The translations under genes were made by a program, and so were the position numbers. A DNA stretch of 64,000 nt, taken from assembly GCA_015680685.1 (NCBI GenBank), contig MNCI01008099.1, positions 525,544 through 589,543 on the forward strand. The letters run 5' to 3'. The notes below the pieces were generated by a model. It saw nothing but the letters and a program-made list of their open reading frames with translations, made no database searches and was not told the DNA's origin. The DNA comes from Gnetum montanum (lineage: Eukaryota > Streptophyta > Gnetopsida > Gnetales > Gnetaceae). This document shows, piece after piece, positions 34,501 through 44,176 of the stretch (position 1 is the stretch's first letter; each line of letters starts with the position of its first letter).

Positions 34501-35039
34501 TTTTTGTGGAGGATTTTGCCTCTTAAAGCATGGGCCACACATGAAGGCTCTTAGTTCCTTCTTGCTCTTTTTAGTAATTTTCTCCGTATCTTAACATTTG
34601 AGGACCCTTTTTCTTTAAATAAAGATACTTAGAACTCCTAATACATCAAAGTAAACACACCAACAACAAAAGAAAGACCACCACTTCTTACTCTACGTAC
34701 ATTGCAACCTTCATTGCTTTGACCACCACTTCTTACTCTACGTACATTGCAACCTTCATTGCTTTGCTTTCATATTTTGCTTTTGGAAATTGAATCATTT
34801 TAGGGTTTTGTTGTCTAGATCCCATTTCAAAGTCTAAAAATGGAAGTCGTTTGCATTCTCGCACAAATTTGATCAATGAAAGTCTTCTTCTACAAACTAA
34901 ATCTAATTGTTGTATGCTACTTCTAAAATCTTGCCATTTCTATTGAATCCTCCGTTGCCTACATACTGCTTTCACAGCTGTGCCCTACAATATTTATTGT
35001 TGCTTTGTCCTATCATGCCCGAACTGCCTTACGTACTCT
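34501..35039. repeat. Intergenic DNA with a perfect 45-bp tandem duplication
   Basis: No gene is seen. A 45-base unit (GACCACCACTTCTTACTCTA... ) is repeated without change at 34676-34720 and 34721-34765. Confidence 0.8.
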
Positions 35040-35560
35040 TTTCTACGTAAAAAATTATGTGAAAATGTTTGAAGTTTATCAAAATTTGTCAGTGTAGTGT
35101 AAAATACAAATCATGATTACGGGAAAATATAACAGAAAAGACCTCTTTTCGTGAGAAAATGGGAATGAGAAATGTATGCTTTATAGTCCCAAATTATGCA
35201 TTTCCTTAATTCAATAGGGAAAACGTTTGCTTTTCTGCATTTGATAGATTGTCAAATAATATTGTCAAGAGCACCAATTATGTGACAACCGATGTACTTG
35301 TGAACAGAAACAAACAATCATGTAAGACAAGATGGAAGATCATCCTGTACTTGAGAACAGAAAAAATTGCATATACAAGAAACGATTATACAAGATTTTA
35401 GTAATTTGTACAGGACTGCTTGATAAAAATAACTAAGTCGTGGTAAACCCAAGGTCCCTGTTTATTACATGATAGCTGAAACAGTGTGGATAAAAGCATG
35501 ACAAATAGAACTCTAAAACCTCCAATAAAAATTTTGAATATTTCACGTATAATAATTGAT
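35040..35560. repeat. Duplicated flank of the AG-peptide cluster
   Basis: 35040-35230 matches 41740-41910 in direct orientation (GGAAAATATAACAGAAAAGACC against GGAAAATACACCAGAAGAGACG, in part). 35260-35540 matches 40060-40350, also direct. Together these show a tandem duplication of about 6.7 kb. This part is the 3' flank of the minus-strand gene at 35588. Confidence 0.6.
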
Positions 35561-35587
35561 AATCAGCCTTGCAAATTTCTTTTGGAC

Positions 35588-35809
35588 TTATGGATGCAGA
35601 GAGGCCAAAAAGGACAAGAGAGGAAGAACGAGGAGCCCTGCAACAAAAGAAGGCACAACTGAGGCTACTGCTGTTGAAGCAGATCCGGCGTCCATTGTTG
35701 GAGTAGGTGTTGGAGCAGCAAAATCTTCTGCTGCCGCTGATATAACCAATGCCATAAAAACACCAACTCCAAACAAAACCATGAAGAACAATGTGCTCTT
35801 TCCTGCCAT
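35588..35809 (-). CDS. Arabinogalactan peptide (AG-peptide), copy A
   Basis: Encodes 73 residues, the size of plant AG-peptides. These are small, heavily glycosylated, GPI-anchored proteins on the outer face of the plasma membrane. Residues 1-27 form a signal peptide ending SAAA before EDF. The mature part holds APTPTPT, the Ala/Pro/Thr-Pro pattern that is hydroxylated and arabinogalactosylated. A small-residue site (DAGSAS) and a hydrophobic tail ending LLSFLASLHP follow, as needed for GPI anchor addition. I chose the internal ATG at 35809 because it starts the signal peptide and gives the same length as copy C; the longer frame from 35896 lacks such support. A TATA box lies at 35913-35920. 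It is intact and probably functional. Confidence 0.85.
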   Translation of the reverse strand: MAGKSTLFFMVLFGVGVFMALVISAAAEDFAAPTPTPTMDAGSASTAVASVVPSFVAGLLVLPLLSFLASLHP

Positions 35810-35912
35810 TCTGCGTTTTTTGAAGAAGCAAAACAAAGTGTAGCTGATACTAGACGCAAGTCCAGACAGAATAGAGAAATTAATTTGTGTGTCCACGCAT
35901 ATCTGTTATGGG

Positions 35913-35920
35913 CATTTATA
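35913..35920 (-). promoter_or_regulatory. TATA box of AG-peptide copy A
   Basis: TATAAATG on the minus strand, about 105 bases upstream of the ATG at 35809. Confidence 0.5.
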
Positions 35921-36327
35921 AGAAAACAGATCATAGTTTTCTCTCAGCATTTGTAGTCCGAATATGTTGTGGTGAATGAATATAGCCGGCAGGCCTGGAA
36001 TGACAGATACTTGACAGATTAGAAACAGCAGGACCTTTGATCTGTCTTCTCCATGGAAAGAAACGAACGATGTGTCTACGCAACTATCTTGAAATCATAA
36101 TCCCTGGTTCATTGCACATCCCGACCAAAATGGGAGCTCATCAAAACTTGACACAGGTCAACAAATTCAATACAGACAGGGGCCCTTAGAAAACGAGTTT
36201 TGAGCTGTTTTCTTGGAAAGCATGAAACTTTGGCACACAATGTCCTTGTGGTTTGAAACTCTGAATGTCAGAACAAGTACCCTACCTAAGATTGCGTAAT
36301 CTACTCATCTGTAATTGAGTGATTCTG

Positions 36328-37091
36328 TATAAATATGGGTTTTTTTCTTCTTCTAAGAAATCATCCGGCTCTAGGTGCTAATTGGTGATAGCCGCCAAGA
36401 TTTTGTTCAAGCAAACAGCAGCACATATTCTTGACGGGGTCACGAGGAAAAGTAAGCTTGATATTTGGAAAATTTGATAGCTGGGTTCGATTTCTTGCTT
36501 GCTATGACAGCCTGCTTCTTTTCAGCAAAGGCTCTCCGTATTTTAAAGGAATTGATACAGCGTCCACACTACAGATCAGGGTCCAACTTTTCTGGCAAGT
36601 TAAATTAGTGAGCTTGCTTTTACCGTGTGGGTCCTGCAATCAATCCGTTGGTTCCTGTCTGCCTGACGAAGCATTTGAGCTCACGTTCCTGGAGCTTTCC
36701 AGATTCCNCAATTCCGTGACTGAATTCGCAGATTGCTAAGACTATTTGTAGCTGAAATTAACATGGGGAATCTGGAAAGCTCCAGGAACGTGAGCTCAAA
36801 TGCTTCGTCAGGCAGACAGGAACCAACGGATTGATTGCAGGACCCACACGGTAAAAGCAAGCTCACTAATTTAACTTGCCAGAAAAGTTGGACCCTGATC
36901 TGTAGTGTGGACGCTGTATCAATTCCTTTAAAATACGGAGAGCCTTTGCTGAAAAGAAGCAGGCTGTCATAGCAAGCAAGAAATCGAACCCAGCTATCAA
37001 ATTTTCCAAATATCAAGCTTACTTTTCCTCGTGACCCCGTCNCAGGGCTTTTCTTTCTTCCTCTTCTATCTTTCATGGCTTCTCTGTATCA
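36328..37091 (+). pseudogene. AG-peptide copy B, broken by a palindrome
   Basis: The upstream part (TATA TATAAATAT at 36328-36336, then 36380-36700) resembles the upstream part of copy C (40700-40980), including the shared GTGTGGGTCCTGCAATCAATCC-like phrase. The downstream part (37043-37340) resembles the end and 3' flank of copy C. It opens with the last codons of an AG-peptide: GLFFLPLLSFMASLYH then stop at about 37091, against GLLVLPLLSFLASLHP in copy A. The signal peptide and glycosylated core are absent. Between the two parts is an inverted copy of its own upstream sequence bordered by single N bases. The gene is either truly rearranged or, more likely, misassembled. Confidence 0.65.
36433..37041. 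repeat. 275-bp near-perfect inverted repeat with single N at both breakpoints
   Basis: Arms 36433-36707 and 36767-37041 are reverse complements without visible mismatch, with a 59-base spacer. An N stands right after the left arm (36708) and another right after the right arm (37042). Identical long open frames on the two strands here are a product of this symmetry. Confidence 0.92.
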
Positions 37092-38816
37092 CTGATGAAG
37101 AGGCATTAAGACCCATCCTTTTGCCTTGCATAATTACTTTTATGGATTATATTGTTCATTGTCTGTTACAGTACTTTTCTTTCTGAGCAATGGCTGTACT
37201 TGTTTTTCTGATGTCCTGGGACGATCTACTGCTCATATGATTATTTGGTTGCTTGGGAAATAAGTGCCCTTTTGTTCTTGACTTCTGAGGGTATTTCATT
37301 TCAGTTGTATTTTTTGCATATTTTAGGTAATATACCAATATACATATGGCTTTCTTATATTTTTTAATTATTCAACAAAGCAGTTTCAGAGTTCTTTTTT
37401 CTTGAAGTTTTTTTAATCATCTAATCCACTTGCATCATTATGTCATTGAACTTCTTGGCGAAATATCAAATCTGCATTGCGTGAAGTTAAAGAATGAGGT
37501 TAATAGATCACTGTAGATATCCAAAAATTTTAAGCGTTAAGATTCTGCTAAGAATTCGACAAGTAACTTTGATGAAATTAATTTCGCTTCCTGTCCAAAT
37601 TTAAAAACGACGGAACGCACGCAAAATGGTATTTAGGAAAAGCGAAATTGGTTGTGGTTTTGCCGAAATCTGATGATCAAAGGGATAATTCTGACACAAA
37701 TTCATCGGCTGAACGTACCTGGCTAAAGTCAAAAAGTCAAAAATTGTGAAATTTGAAGCAAGGCACGAGCAACAAAAACATGGCCCTGTTCTTTCATGCT
37801 TGAACATATCAATAAACGACACAATGATAATACAGTAACGCATCGAACATAAAAATATCCCCAAAAGAATTAAACATCCAAACAAATCCGAAAACAGAAA
37901 GGGGAGAAAATAAATTAAAATATAAGATGCTTTGGCGCATTTAAGTAATAACGGAAATGGGGAGGGGTACTAAGCTTTTCCCACTGCTAGGCCATACTGT
38001 TACCTGCTGATGTATTTTAAAATCACTTGCCGTTGTTGAAGGTATCTGAAACATTCCAACAGTCAATTTTCAAGGCCAGAAGGCCCCAGATTTGGAAGAT
38101 TAATCATTGTATTAATCTTGTTAGCTAACAATGTCTGAAATTCCTCTACCGTTCGTTGCTTTTGATGATCCATTTTACATTAGAACGTTTAAACGTCTTT
38201 ATTTGATGAAATGCATCATTCCCCTCTTGTACTTTTGTATTGGTGTTCGGATCAGAGTTTTGTTACACGCTATTATGTCAACTACAGAGTTCATTAGTTT
38301 CCTGTTAATTCAATATGGGCAAGAGAGGCATTTGCTTTTATGCGATCCATATATATAAATGAAACATATTTTAAAAACCTGAAGGAAAATTTCATGGAAT
38401 AACCAGTTACTAAAAAAGGTGCCTGGTTAAAAAACCATCTTATTAAATCATGACTTTTCTCAACATCCATTTCAGTAGATCATTTTGTAACTTTAGTTTG
38501 GCATCTGGGTTTGAGCTTTGGCACTAAAAAGAGAGGTTAAGTTTTACTTTATTCACTAAACCTTCCTAGAACCTGGCTTGGAACATGAGCATTGAGCCTC
38601 CAAATAAAGAGCCTTATAATGGTACTGTTGATGCATAAATTTTGGTCATGCGGAAAAACTCGTTTGAGGAGACTAGGGCACCTCCTGTATGGGTACGGAA
38701 ACCCGGGAATAGTCTCAGCTGGAGAGAGCCATGTGACCAAGTGATAGAGAGAGAAAAAAAAAACATAGAGAGAAATAAAGCATGAAAAGAAAAACTAAAG
38801 GAGAGAGAAACATGAA
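37092..38816. other. Intergenic DNA downstream of copy B
   Basis: 37092-37340 is the 3' flank shared with copy C (CAATGGCTGTACTTGTTT against CGATGGCTGTATTTGTTT). Beyond this no gene, RNA or repeat was recognised; short open frames at 37601-37885 and 38131-38358 show no family pattern. Confidence 0.6.
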
Positions 38817-39270
38817 CCATTGACAGGATGCATGGTTGTGTTGCCGCAAGAATAATGTGTAGCTGCAATCAAACATCACCAATGCCTTGGGAACCGCCAA
38901 CTGCATAAATATAAATCCACCACCACCACATGTCATTTGTTGAAATAAAAGAAGATGAAGAGAAGATCCATCGACAAAATGCATGGTTATGTTGCCGCAA
39001 GAATCATGTGTAGTTGCAATCAAACATCACCAATGCCCTGCGAACCGCCAACTGCATAAATATAAATCCACCACCACCACATGTCATTTGTTGAAATAAA
39101 AGAAGATGAAGAGAAGATCCATCGACAAAATGCATGGTTATGTTGCCGCAAGAATCATGTGTAGTTGCGATCAAACATCATCAATGCCCTACGAACCGCT
39201 AACTACATAAATATAAATCCACTACCACCACTTGTCATTTGCTGAAATAAAAGAAGATAGAAAGAACCAC
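38817..39270. repeat. 151-bp tandem repeat, about three copies
   Basis: Units start at 38817, 38968 and 39119 (CCATYGACARRATGCATGGT), giving a period of 151. Copies 2 and 3 are nearly identical; copy 1 is more diverged. Each carries GTTGCCGCAAGAATMATGTG and CATAAATATAAATCCACCAC. Confidence 0.88.
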
Positions 39271-39310
39271 ATGTGATCTGCTGAAATAAAAGACCACATG
39301 CCATCTGCTG

Positions 39311-39402
39311 AAAATAAAAGAAAATCTGCCAACGTCCAACCGCCCAAATTGCTCACAAAATAAAAGAAAATCTGCCGACGTGCAACCACCCAAATTGCCC
39401 AT
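39311..39402. repeat. 46-bp tandem repeat, two copies
   Basis: TAAAAGAAAATCTGCC begins at 39315 and again at 39361, with the following AACCRCCCAAATTGC also repeated. Confidence 0.75.
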
Positions 39403-40059
39403 TACTGGAAAAAAGAAAGAAAGAAAGAGAAACCATTGGTAACCACCCAAGGAGAGAGGAGGTTCAGTCCATGGCTTCATGGCCTTGGCCTCATTGGGCT
39501 AGGGCTTCCTGGCCTGACTTCTCCTTCTCTGTCTCCCTCCTTCTAACTCCATGACCTTGATGACTTTTTTATAGCCAATTTTAGAGTTAGGGTAACCAAT
39601 TTTTTTTATTTTTTATTTTTCTTTCTTTTTCCTTTTTTTTTTTTTAAAAATAAACAAAGGCCCCATGCCAAGCAAGCATGGGCGTGTTGGTTTATAGTAA
39701 AATTTCCGTTCTCTGATAAATCTACATGGGCTATGGTGGTAATCAACAAAGAAAACAGGAGTACTGTAATGTAGGAGACTGGAGACCACATGTGGACAGA
39801 CTGATATTAACAGGATTTCAGTAGCTTCATTCTCCCAAATAAATTCGAAATTGAATTTTAATTCGCAAATATTACCTTACCTCTCTTAGCCTTCAAAAAG
39901 ATGAAAATATATAAAAATTTAATTCAATTATTATATATAACCTGCATCTTAACCAGCAAACTCTACCTAATCTGAAAGTTCTGCTTCTGTCAAAGTCGTC
40001 ATCACATATTTTCGTCTCCAATGGGAAGAACCATTAATGCTACCTTATTTGTTTCACTG
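39403..40059. other. Intergenic DNA, no feature recognised
   Basis: Contains a T-rich stretch (39600-39650). No coding, RNA or repeat signal was seen. Confidence 0.5.
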
Positions 40060-40380
40060 TTAGTGCCAATTAGGTGACCATAATTTGTGGAAAACATAAA
40101 TAGAATCACCCAAGTCTACCTATAAAGCCAAAAAAGTTGCATATGCGAAGGAAGATCATCGGAAGATTTAGTAATCTGCCTAACCTATTATAAACTGCTT
40201 GAAGAAATGAGTAAGACTTGCCAAGGAAAAGATCCCTCTTTATTTCATGAGAGTTGAAACAGATCATATCATCTGAAAAACGTGGCAAACAAAACTCTAC
40301 AACCTCACAAAATGAACATTTGAACGAAAATAGTGGAAAACCAGCATTCAAGAAAACTCCAATATAGTGAAGTAAAAATG
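40060..40380. repeat. Second copy of the AG-peptide 3' flank, without its gene
   Basis: Direct match to 35260-35560, the 3' flank of copy A: for example ATTTAGTAATCTGCC, ACTGCTTGA and TTTATTTCATGAGAGTTGAAAC. The coding part expected to its right is missing; a tRNA-Asp fragment stands there instead. Confidence 0.6.
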
Positions 40381-40391
40381 CTTGAATCCAA

Positions 40392-40447
40392 GTCGCTGTA
40401 GTGTAGTGGTGAGTATTTTCGCCTGTCACGCGGGCCGGCAACGGCGT
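40392..40447 (+). pseudogene. tRNA-Asp(GUC) pseudogene lacking the T arm
   Basis: GTCGCTGTAGTGTAGTGGT (5' acceptor strand and D arm) is followed by an anticodon arm TTCGC-CTGTCAC-GCGGG with anticodon GTC, then directly by CCGGCAACGGCG (3' part of the T stem and acceptor strand). Compared with plant tRNA-Asp, 16-17 bases covering the variable loop, the 5' T stem and the T loop are missing. The acceptor stem has one C-A mismatch and the anticodon stem two G-U pairs. It cannot fold as a normal tRNA. Confidence 0.85.
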
Positions 40448-41148
40448 TCTGGTGTTTTTAACTTCTCAAATTGTTATCTATTCATGTGTTCTTTTTATAT
40501 ATATATTAAAACGAAAACAATCCTTGTAATCAACATCTGGCAGAAGTCGACAAATTCACATACAAACACGAGTAGAACTTCTAACCTGATTTCATGAAAA
40601 CTTCTAAGACAAGCTGTTGTAATCGTTTGCCGTTCTGAATTTGAGGGTGGGAATTCTACCTAGGGTTCTGGAATCTTAGATTCTGTTTTAAGGAAAAGCA
40701 AATGGCCCTCTATGCTCTTAAACGAGACCACGAGGAAATGCAAACTGTTTGATTGGGTAAATTCGATTTGTTGCAGAATGCACTGTACAATTTCCTTCTC
40801 TCTTTTGGCTGCCTCTCTTCAAAACAAATCATTTCGTGGAAGGTATTTCGGAATTCAGTTTTTATTTGCGTATTTCAAGTTTAGTTTGTTTGCTGAATTT
40901 TACAGTGTGTGGATCCTGCAATGAGTCGGTTCCTGACAAGCTGGACAGCGCAGATGCGTTCACACTAAAGTTCTCCTGATTTTGTACGCATTCTCAACTA
41001 TAGATCTCTCATAAACCTGCAAATTCAGTGGCAGCAGAATTGAGCTTTGTTCACCTCCCTCTGCTTTGAGGCTTATTTTAATTCTGGGAGGAGCCTTTTT
41101 TACAATCATATGGTATCTAGTTTTTATAATTTTTTTTTTGGGCTGAAA
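40448..41148. other. Upstream region of AG-peptide copy C
   Basis: 40540-40980 resembles the upstream region of copy B (36140-36700). The TATA box of B (GATTCTGTATAAATATGGG) corresponds here to GATTCTGTTTTAAGG, so it has been lost or changed. No other gene is seen. Confidence 0.5.
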
Positions 41149-41370
41149 ATGGCAGCAAAGACAGTAGCTTTAATCCTGTGTGTGGTTGCAGTAATAGTTA
41201 TGATGACGGGAGGAGCATCTTTAGCACAAGATTTGAGAGAGTTTGCCCCTTCTCCTGCTCTAACCCCAGCAATGGAGACTGGATCTGCTTCAGCAATGTC
41301 CACATTTCTACCCACTGTTGCAGCAGGGCTTCTCATTCTTCTTCTGCTCTCTCTCTGTCATGGCTTCTAG
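41149..41370 (+). CDS. Arabinogalactan peptide (AG-peptide), copy C
   Basis: Encodes 73 residues, the same length as copy A. The signal peptide is residues 1-26 (MAAKTVALILCVVAVIVM, ending GGASLA before QDL). The mature part has FAPSPALTPAM, with Ala-Pro/Ser-Pro/Thr-Pro units for arabinogalactan addition. ETGSASA then gives a likely GPI attachment site, and the tail TVAAGLLILLLLSL ends CHGF. The product is expected at the outer plasma membrane and cell wall. The start at 41149 is chosen because it begins the signal peptide and equals copy A in length; the longer upstream frame from 41047 lacks support. It and copy A point away from each other, and it is intact. Confidence 0.87.
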   Translation: MAAKTVALILCVVAVIVMMTGGASLAQDLREFAPSPALTPAMETGSASAMSTFLPTVAAGLLILLLLSLCHGF

Positions 41371-42506
41371 GCATTATTCATGTGATGAGGATGAAAAAGC
41401 ACGACTGTCTCTTTTTTGTCTGGCCTGTTGTAGACCTAGGACTTATTTTATTTTTGTTGTTTTGGCATACAGATCCGGATTATATTTCATTGTTTTGCTG
41501 CTCTCCTTTATTTTGTGAGGCGATGGCTGTATTTGTTTGCCCTCTTTTTATGAGTTGTGCCTGCTTGTATCATTCTTTCGTCTTTTAGGAAATAAAGCAT
41601 CCTTATGTTCTAAGGGTATCTGATTTCAGTATTGGTTTTCCATATTTGCAGTAATATCGATATGACTACCGATATTTTTATAACCCGTTATAATCTCCAA
41701 CATATCTGAATTACATATGCTCTCTACACACAATTATATGGAAATGTTCGAAGTTCATAAAAAAATTTTAGTGTAAAATATGAATCATAATTACAGGAAA
41801 ATACACCAGAAGAGACGCCTTTTCATCTGACAAAGGGAATGAGAAGTGCATATTTTAGACTCGATAATCCCTAATTATGCATTGCCTTATTTGGAGAAAA
41901 TTGAATCTGGCATGTCTGTGTTTGGGCCCTAAAACACAAATGGATCCTCATCGTATTAGTGCAAGGCAAAGAAGGTAACCAGGTGATGAAATACCCTTAA
42001 GCCCTTTTCAAATTAAGACAAATACTTAGGTAATCAATTCTATTACCTTCATGTTAATGTATGTATATGGATATGTACAACATTGTAAGTATAGTATCAA
42101 ATGCTTTCTTATGATATTGGAGATATGATGTCAACCACTAGAGTCACTTAACTCACCTTTTCAGTCCACTCTTAACAAAAGCTTTCAATTTGTTTTTATG
42201 AATTCATAGTTAATTCATGAGTACCCATAGTATAATCAAAGCTCATCTTGATTGTTAAATATGGTTTCTATTACAAATCATGCTTTTCTTTAGTAGGAAA
42301 CTTTATTTAAGGTTATGAAAAAGGCTTATGTTTGAATGTTAATTTACTCATTATAGAAAAAATGCTACATACAAATTAGTATTAATAATGGTATATAATC
42401 AATAATTTATAAAATTTTATTATTTTGAATATTCTTAAGAGGTATTAAAAGTATAGTTGCTCAAGGCATCTATGCTAGCTTGATAGATACAAATGGACAT
42501 ATTTTT
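41371..42506. other. 3' flank of copy C and intergenic DNA
   Basis: 41371-41660 is the flank shared with copy B, with AATAAAGC near 41590 as a possible polyadenylation signal. 41740-41910 is the direct copy of 35040-35230. From 41911 to the LINE end at 42507 no feature was recognised. Confidence 0.55.
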
Positions 42507-43557
42507 CATCATCATCATCTTAACCTTGTCCCAACAAAATAGGGTTTAATACATGATTTTTTATTTTTTGTCATTTCCCTCTATGAAGAGCTAGATCTTT
42601 GTTTATTTGTAGTTTTTTCAAATCACCTTTGATCATTTTCTCACATGTCTTCTTTGGTCTTCCTTTGGGTGCCTTTCTTAGAATAAGAATGTAGAAAACT
42701 TTGTTTATAGGCTTATTGTCTAATCTTCTTTGCACATGTCTAAACTATCTAAGCCACCAGTCTTGTAGTTTATCTACATTAGAAGCTACTCCAAGTTTTC
42801 CTCTAATGCATGTGTTATGTAGTTTATCTCTTTTAGTAGCATTCAACATCTATTAAAGAATTCACATTTTTGCCACAATGATATGTTGCTTGTGCCTCTT
42901 TTATACTACTCAACATTCAACACCACATAAGATAGCAAACCTAATTACTATCTTGTAAAATTTTTCCTTTAATCTTATTGGTATTTTTATATCACATAAA
43001 ACATCACTAGCCTATCTCCATTTTGACCATCTTAACAATAAGGTGTTAGCCTGGTGGTACATGTCTTGGCCTAGTAACCCTAAGTCATAGTTTCCATTAT
43101 ATTAGGTAGCACTAAGTTATAAACTTCTATAAATCTTATGATGTACAGTTTCAATTTTTTCAAGTTCCAGCACCCTCCCATTTTGACCATCCTATCTCAA
43201 TTCTATTTCTCATATCTTTATTATTTTGACCATCTAATTGGAGGATTGATCTTAAGTAGTGGAACTATTTGTAGTCAAGGACTTTTTAATCTTGAATTGT
43301 CACTTCTATATTTATGTTGTCATTAAAATTATATACTATATATTCTATCTTACTTCTATTAATTTTTAAGTCTTTTGATTTTAGNAAAAATTAGATTTTG
43401 TTCCATAAAATGTTTTGATTTTTGTGGTGGCTAATTCGTACACATCTTGAATTACTTTAACGTATTTATCAAGGATGATTTTCTTTTGTAAGGTCTACCA
43501 AATAATATTTCTAGGTACTTTGTCATATGTTTTTTCCAAGTTAATGGAGATCATATA
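42507..43557 (-). pseudogene. RTE-type LINE, 3' half
   Basis: Non-LTR retrotransposon RT, minus strand. It ends in a (GATG)-type trimer tail read here as CATCATCATCAT (42507-42518), usual for RTE elements. Legible blocks are SINLEKTYDKVPRNIIW (43500-43555), KINRSKIEYIVYNF (43330-43385), DVLCDIKIPIRLKEKFYK (42955-43015), KLGVASNVDKLQDWWLR.FRHVQRRLD (42720-42800) and a KGRPKK motif (42660). The segment between TFYGTKSNF and SKDLKI lacks the ~60 residues that normally hold the catalytic FADD box, so this copy cannot be active. A SINE interrupts it at 43035-43177, and element IV cuts it at 43557. Its 5' half continues at 61259. Confidence 0.88.
43018..43194 (+). mobile_element. tRNA-derived SINE with target duplication
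   Basis: Flanked by direct repeats CCATTTTGACCATCTTA (43018-43034) and CCATTTTGACCATCCTA (43178-43194). The body (43035-43177) starts with a tRNA-like head: A-box TAGCCTGGTGG (43047-43057), then CTTGGCCTAGTAACCC and a decayed B-box (CATAGTTTCCATT, near 43090). The same head, better kept, is at 62401. The 17-base duplications with one difference are typical of LINE-driven insertion. Confidence 0.8.
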
Positions 43558-44162
43558 TGTCACATCCCCATTCCCAAATGATGTTGCTACCTAATAAAGA
43601 TGGTGTCTCTTCATAACAAGTGTTATTGTTATCTTAACAAGACTTGAAAGGGTAGTTGTAATTGAGACTCAAAAGGACATGTTGTAATAATGGACATATC
43701 CCTTAAGGTAACTATTGGGGGTTTAACCTAAGGCATTTATACCTAGGGTTAGAGGTTGTGCTAGCATGGAATGGTAGAGCCGATACAGGCAAGTCCTAGA
43801 GTGGCAGAGCCGGTACGAGCAAGTCATAGGAAGCTAGGTGAAGTGGGATAGGAAGTGGACTGGTCATCCCTTCTAGCTAGGTTATAGGCCTAACTTTGGT
43901 GGCAGTGCTAGATTTCCTCTAAGGGATAGATACCAAAGGAAGAAAACCCCAAGGAACACTCTCAAAGCACAATCTGGATACGCTATTCCATATCAATAAG
44001 GCATTCTTTTCTTTATCTTTTTGCATTTTTCCTATTATTTCCCTTATACATAATGTCGAAATTCGCATATATTTCGCATTTGGTATATTTTCTTTGTACG
44101 CATAATGTCTAATATATTGTATATTTTAGATTTTTCATGACATCCAGGGACGGGATGTCACA
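43558..44162 (+). repeat. 5' LTR of element IV
   Basis: 605 bases, TGTCACATCCCC...GGGATGTCACA, ending in short inverted terminal repeats (TGTCACATCCC / GGGATGTCACA). It matches 60654-61253 and, reversed, 32803-33373. Confidence 0.93.
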
Positions 44163-44164
44163 AT

Positions 44165-44176
44165 TGGTATCAAAGC
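44165..44176 (+). other. tRNA-iMet-type primer-binding site of element IV
   Basis: TGGTATCAAAGC follows the LTR by two bases and differs from the standard plant site TGGTATCAGAGC at one base (G to A). Confidence 0.88.

Noticed and set aside
35556-35843. Plus-strand open frame of 95 codons over AG-peptide copy A
   Set aside because: Shadow of the minus-strand gene, which has a signal peptide, Ala/Pro/Thr core and GPI tail.
36431-37076. Two long open frames with identical protein on opposite strands
   Set aside because: They arise from the 275-bp inverted repeat and cover the upstream region of AG-peptide copy B, not coding sequence.
40392-40447. Functional tRNA-Asp gene
   Set aside because: The T arm is missing and the acceptor stem has a mismatch; plant nuclear tRNAs need the T arm.
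41178-41588. 136-codon frame overlapping AG-peptide copy C
   Set aside because: Out-of-frame shadow; no motif, and it extends into the 3' flank.
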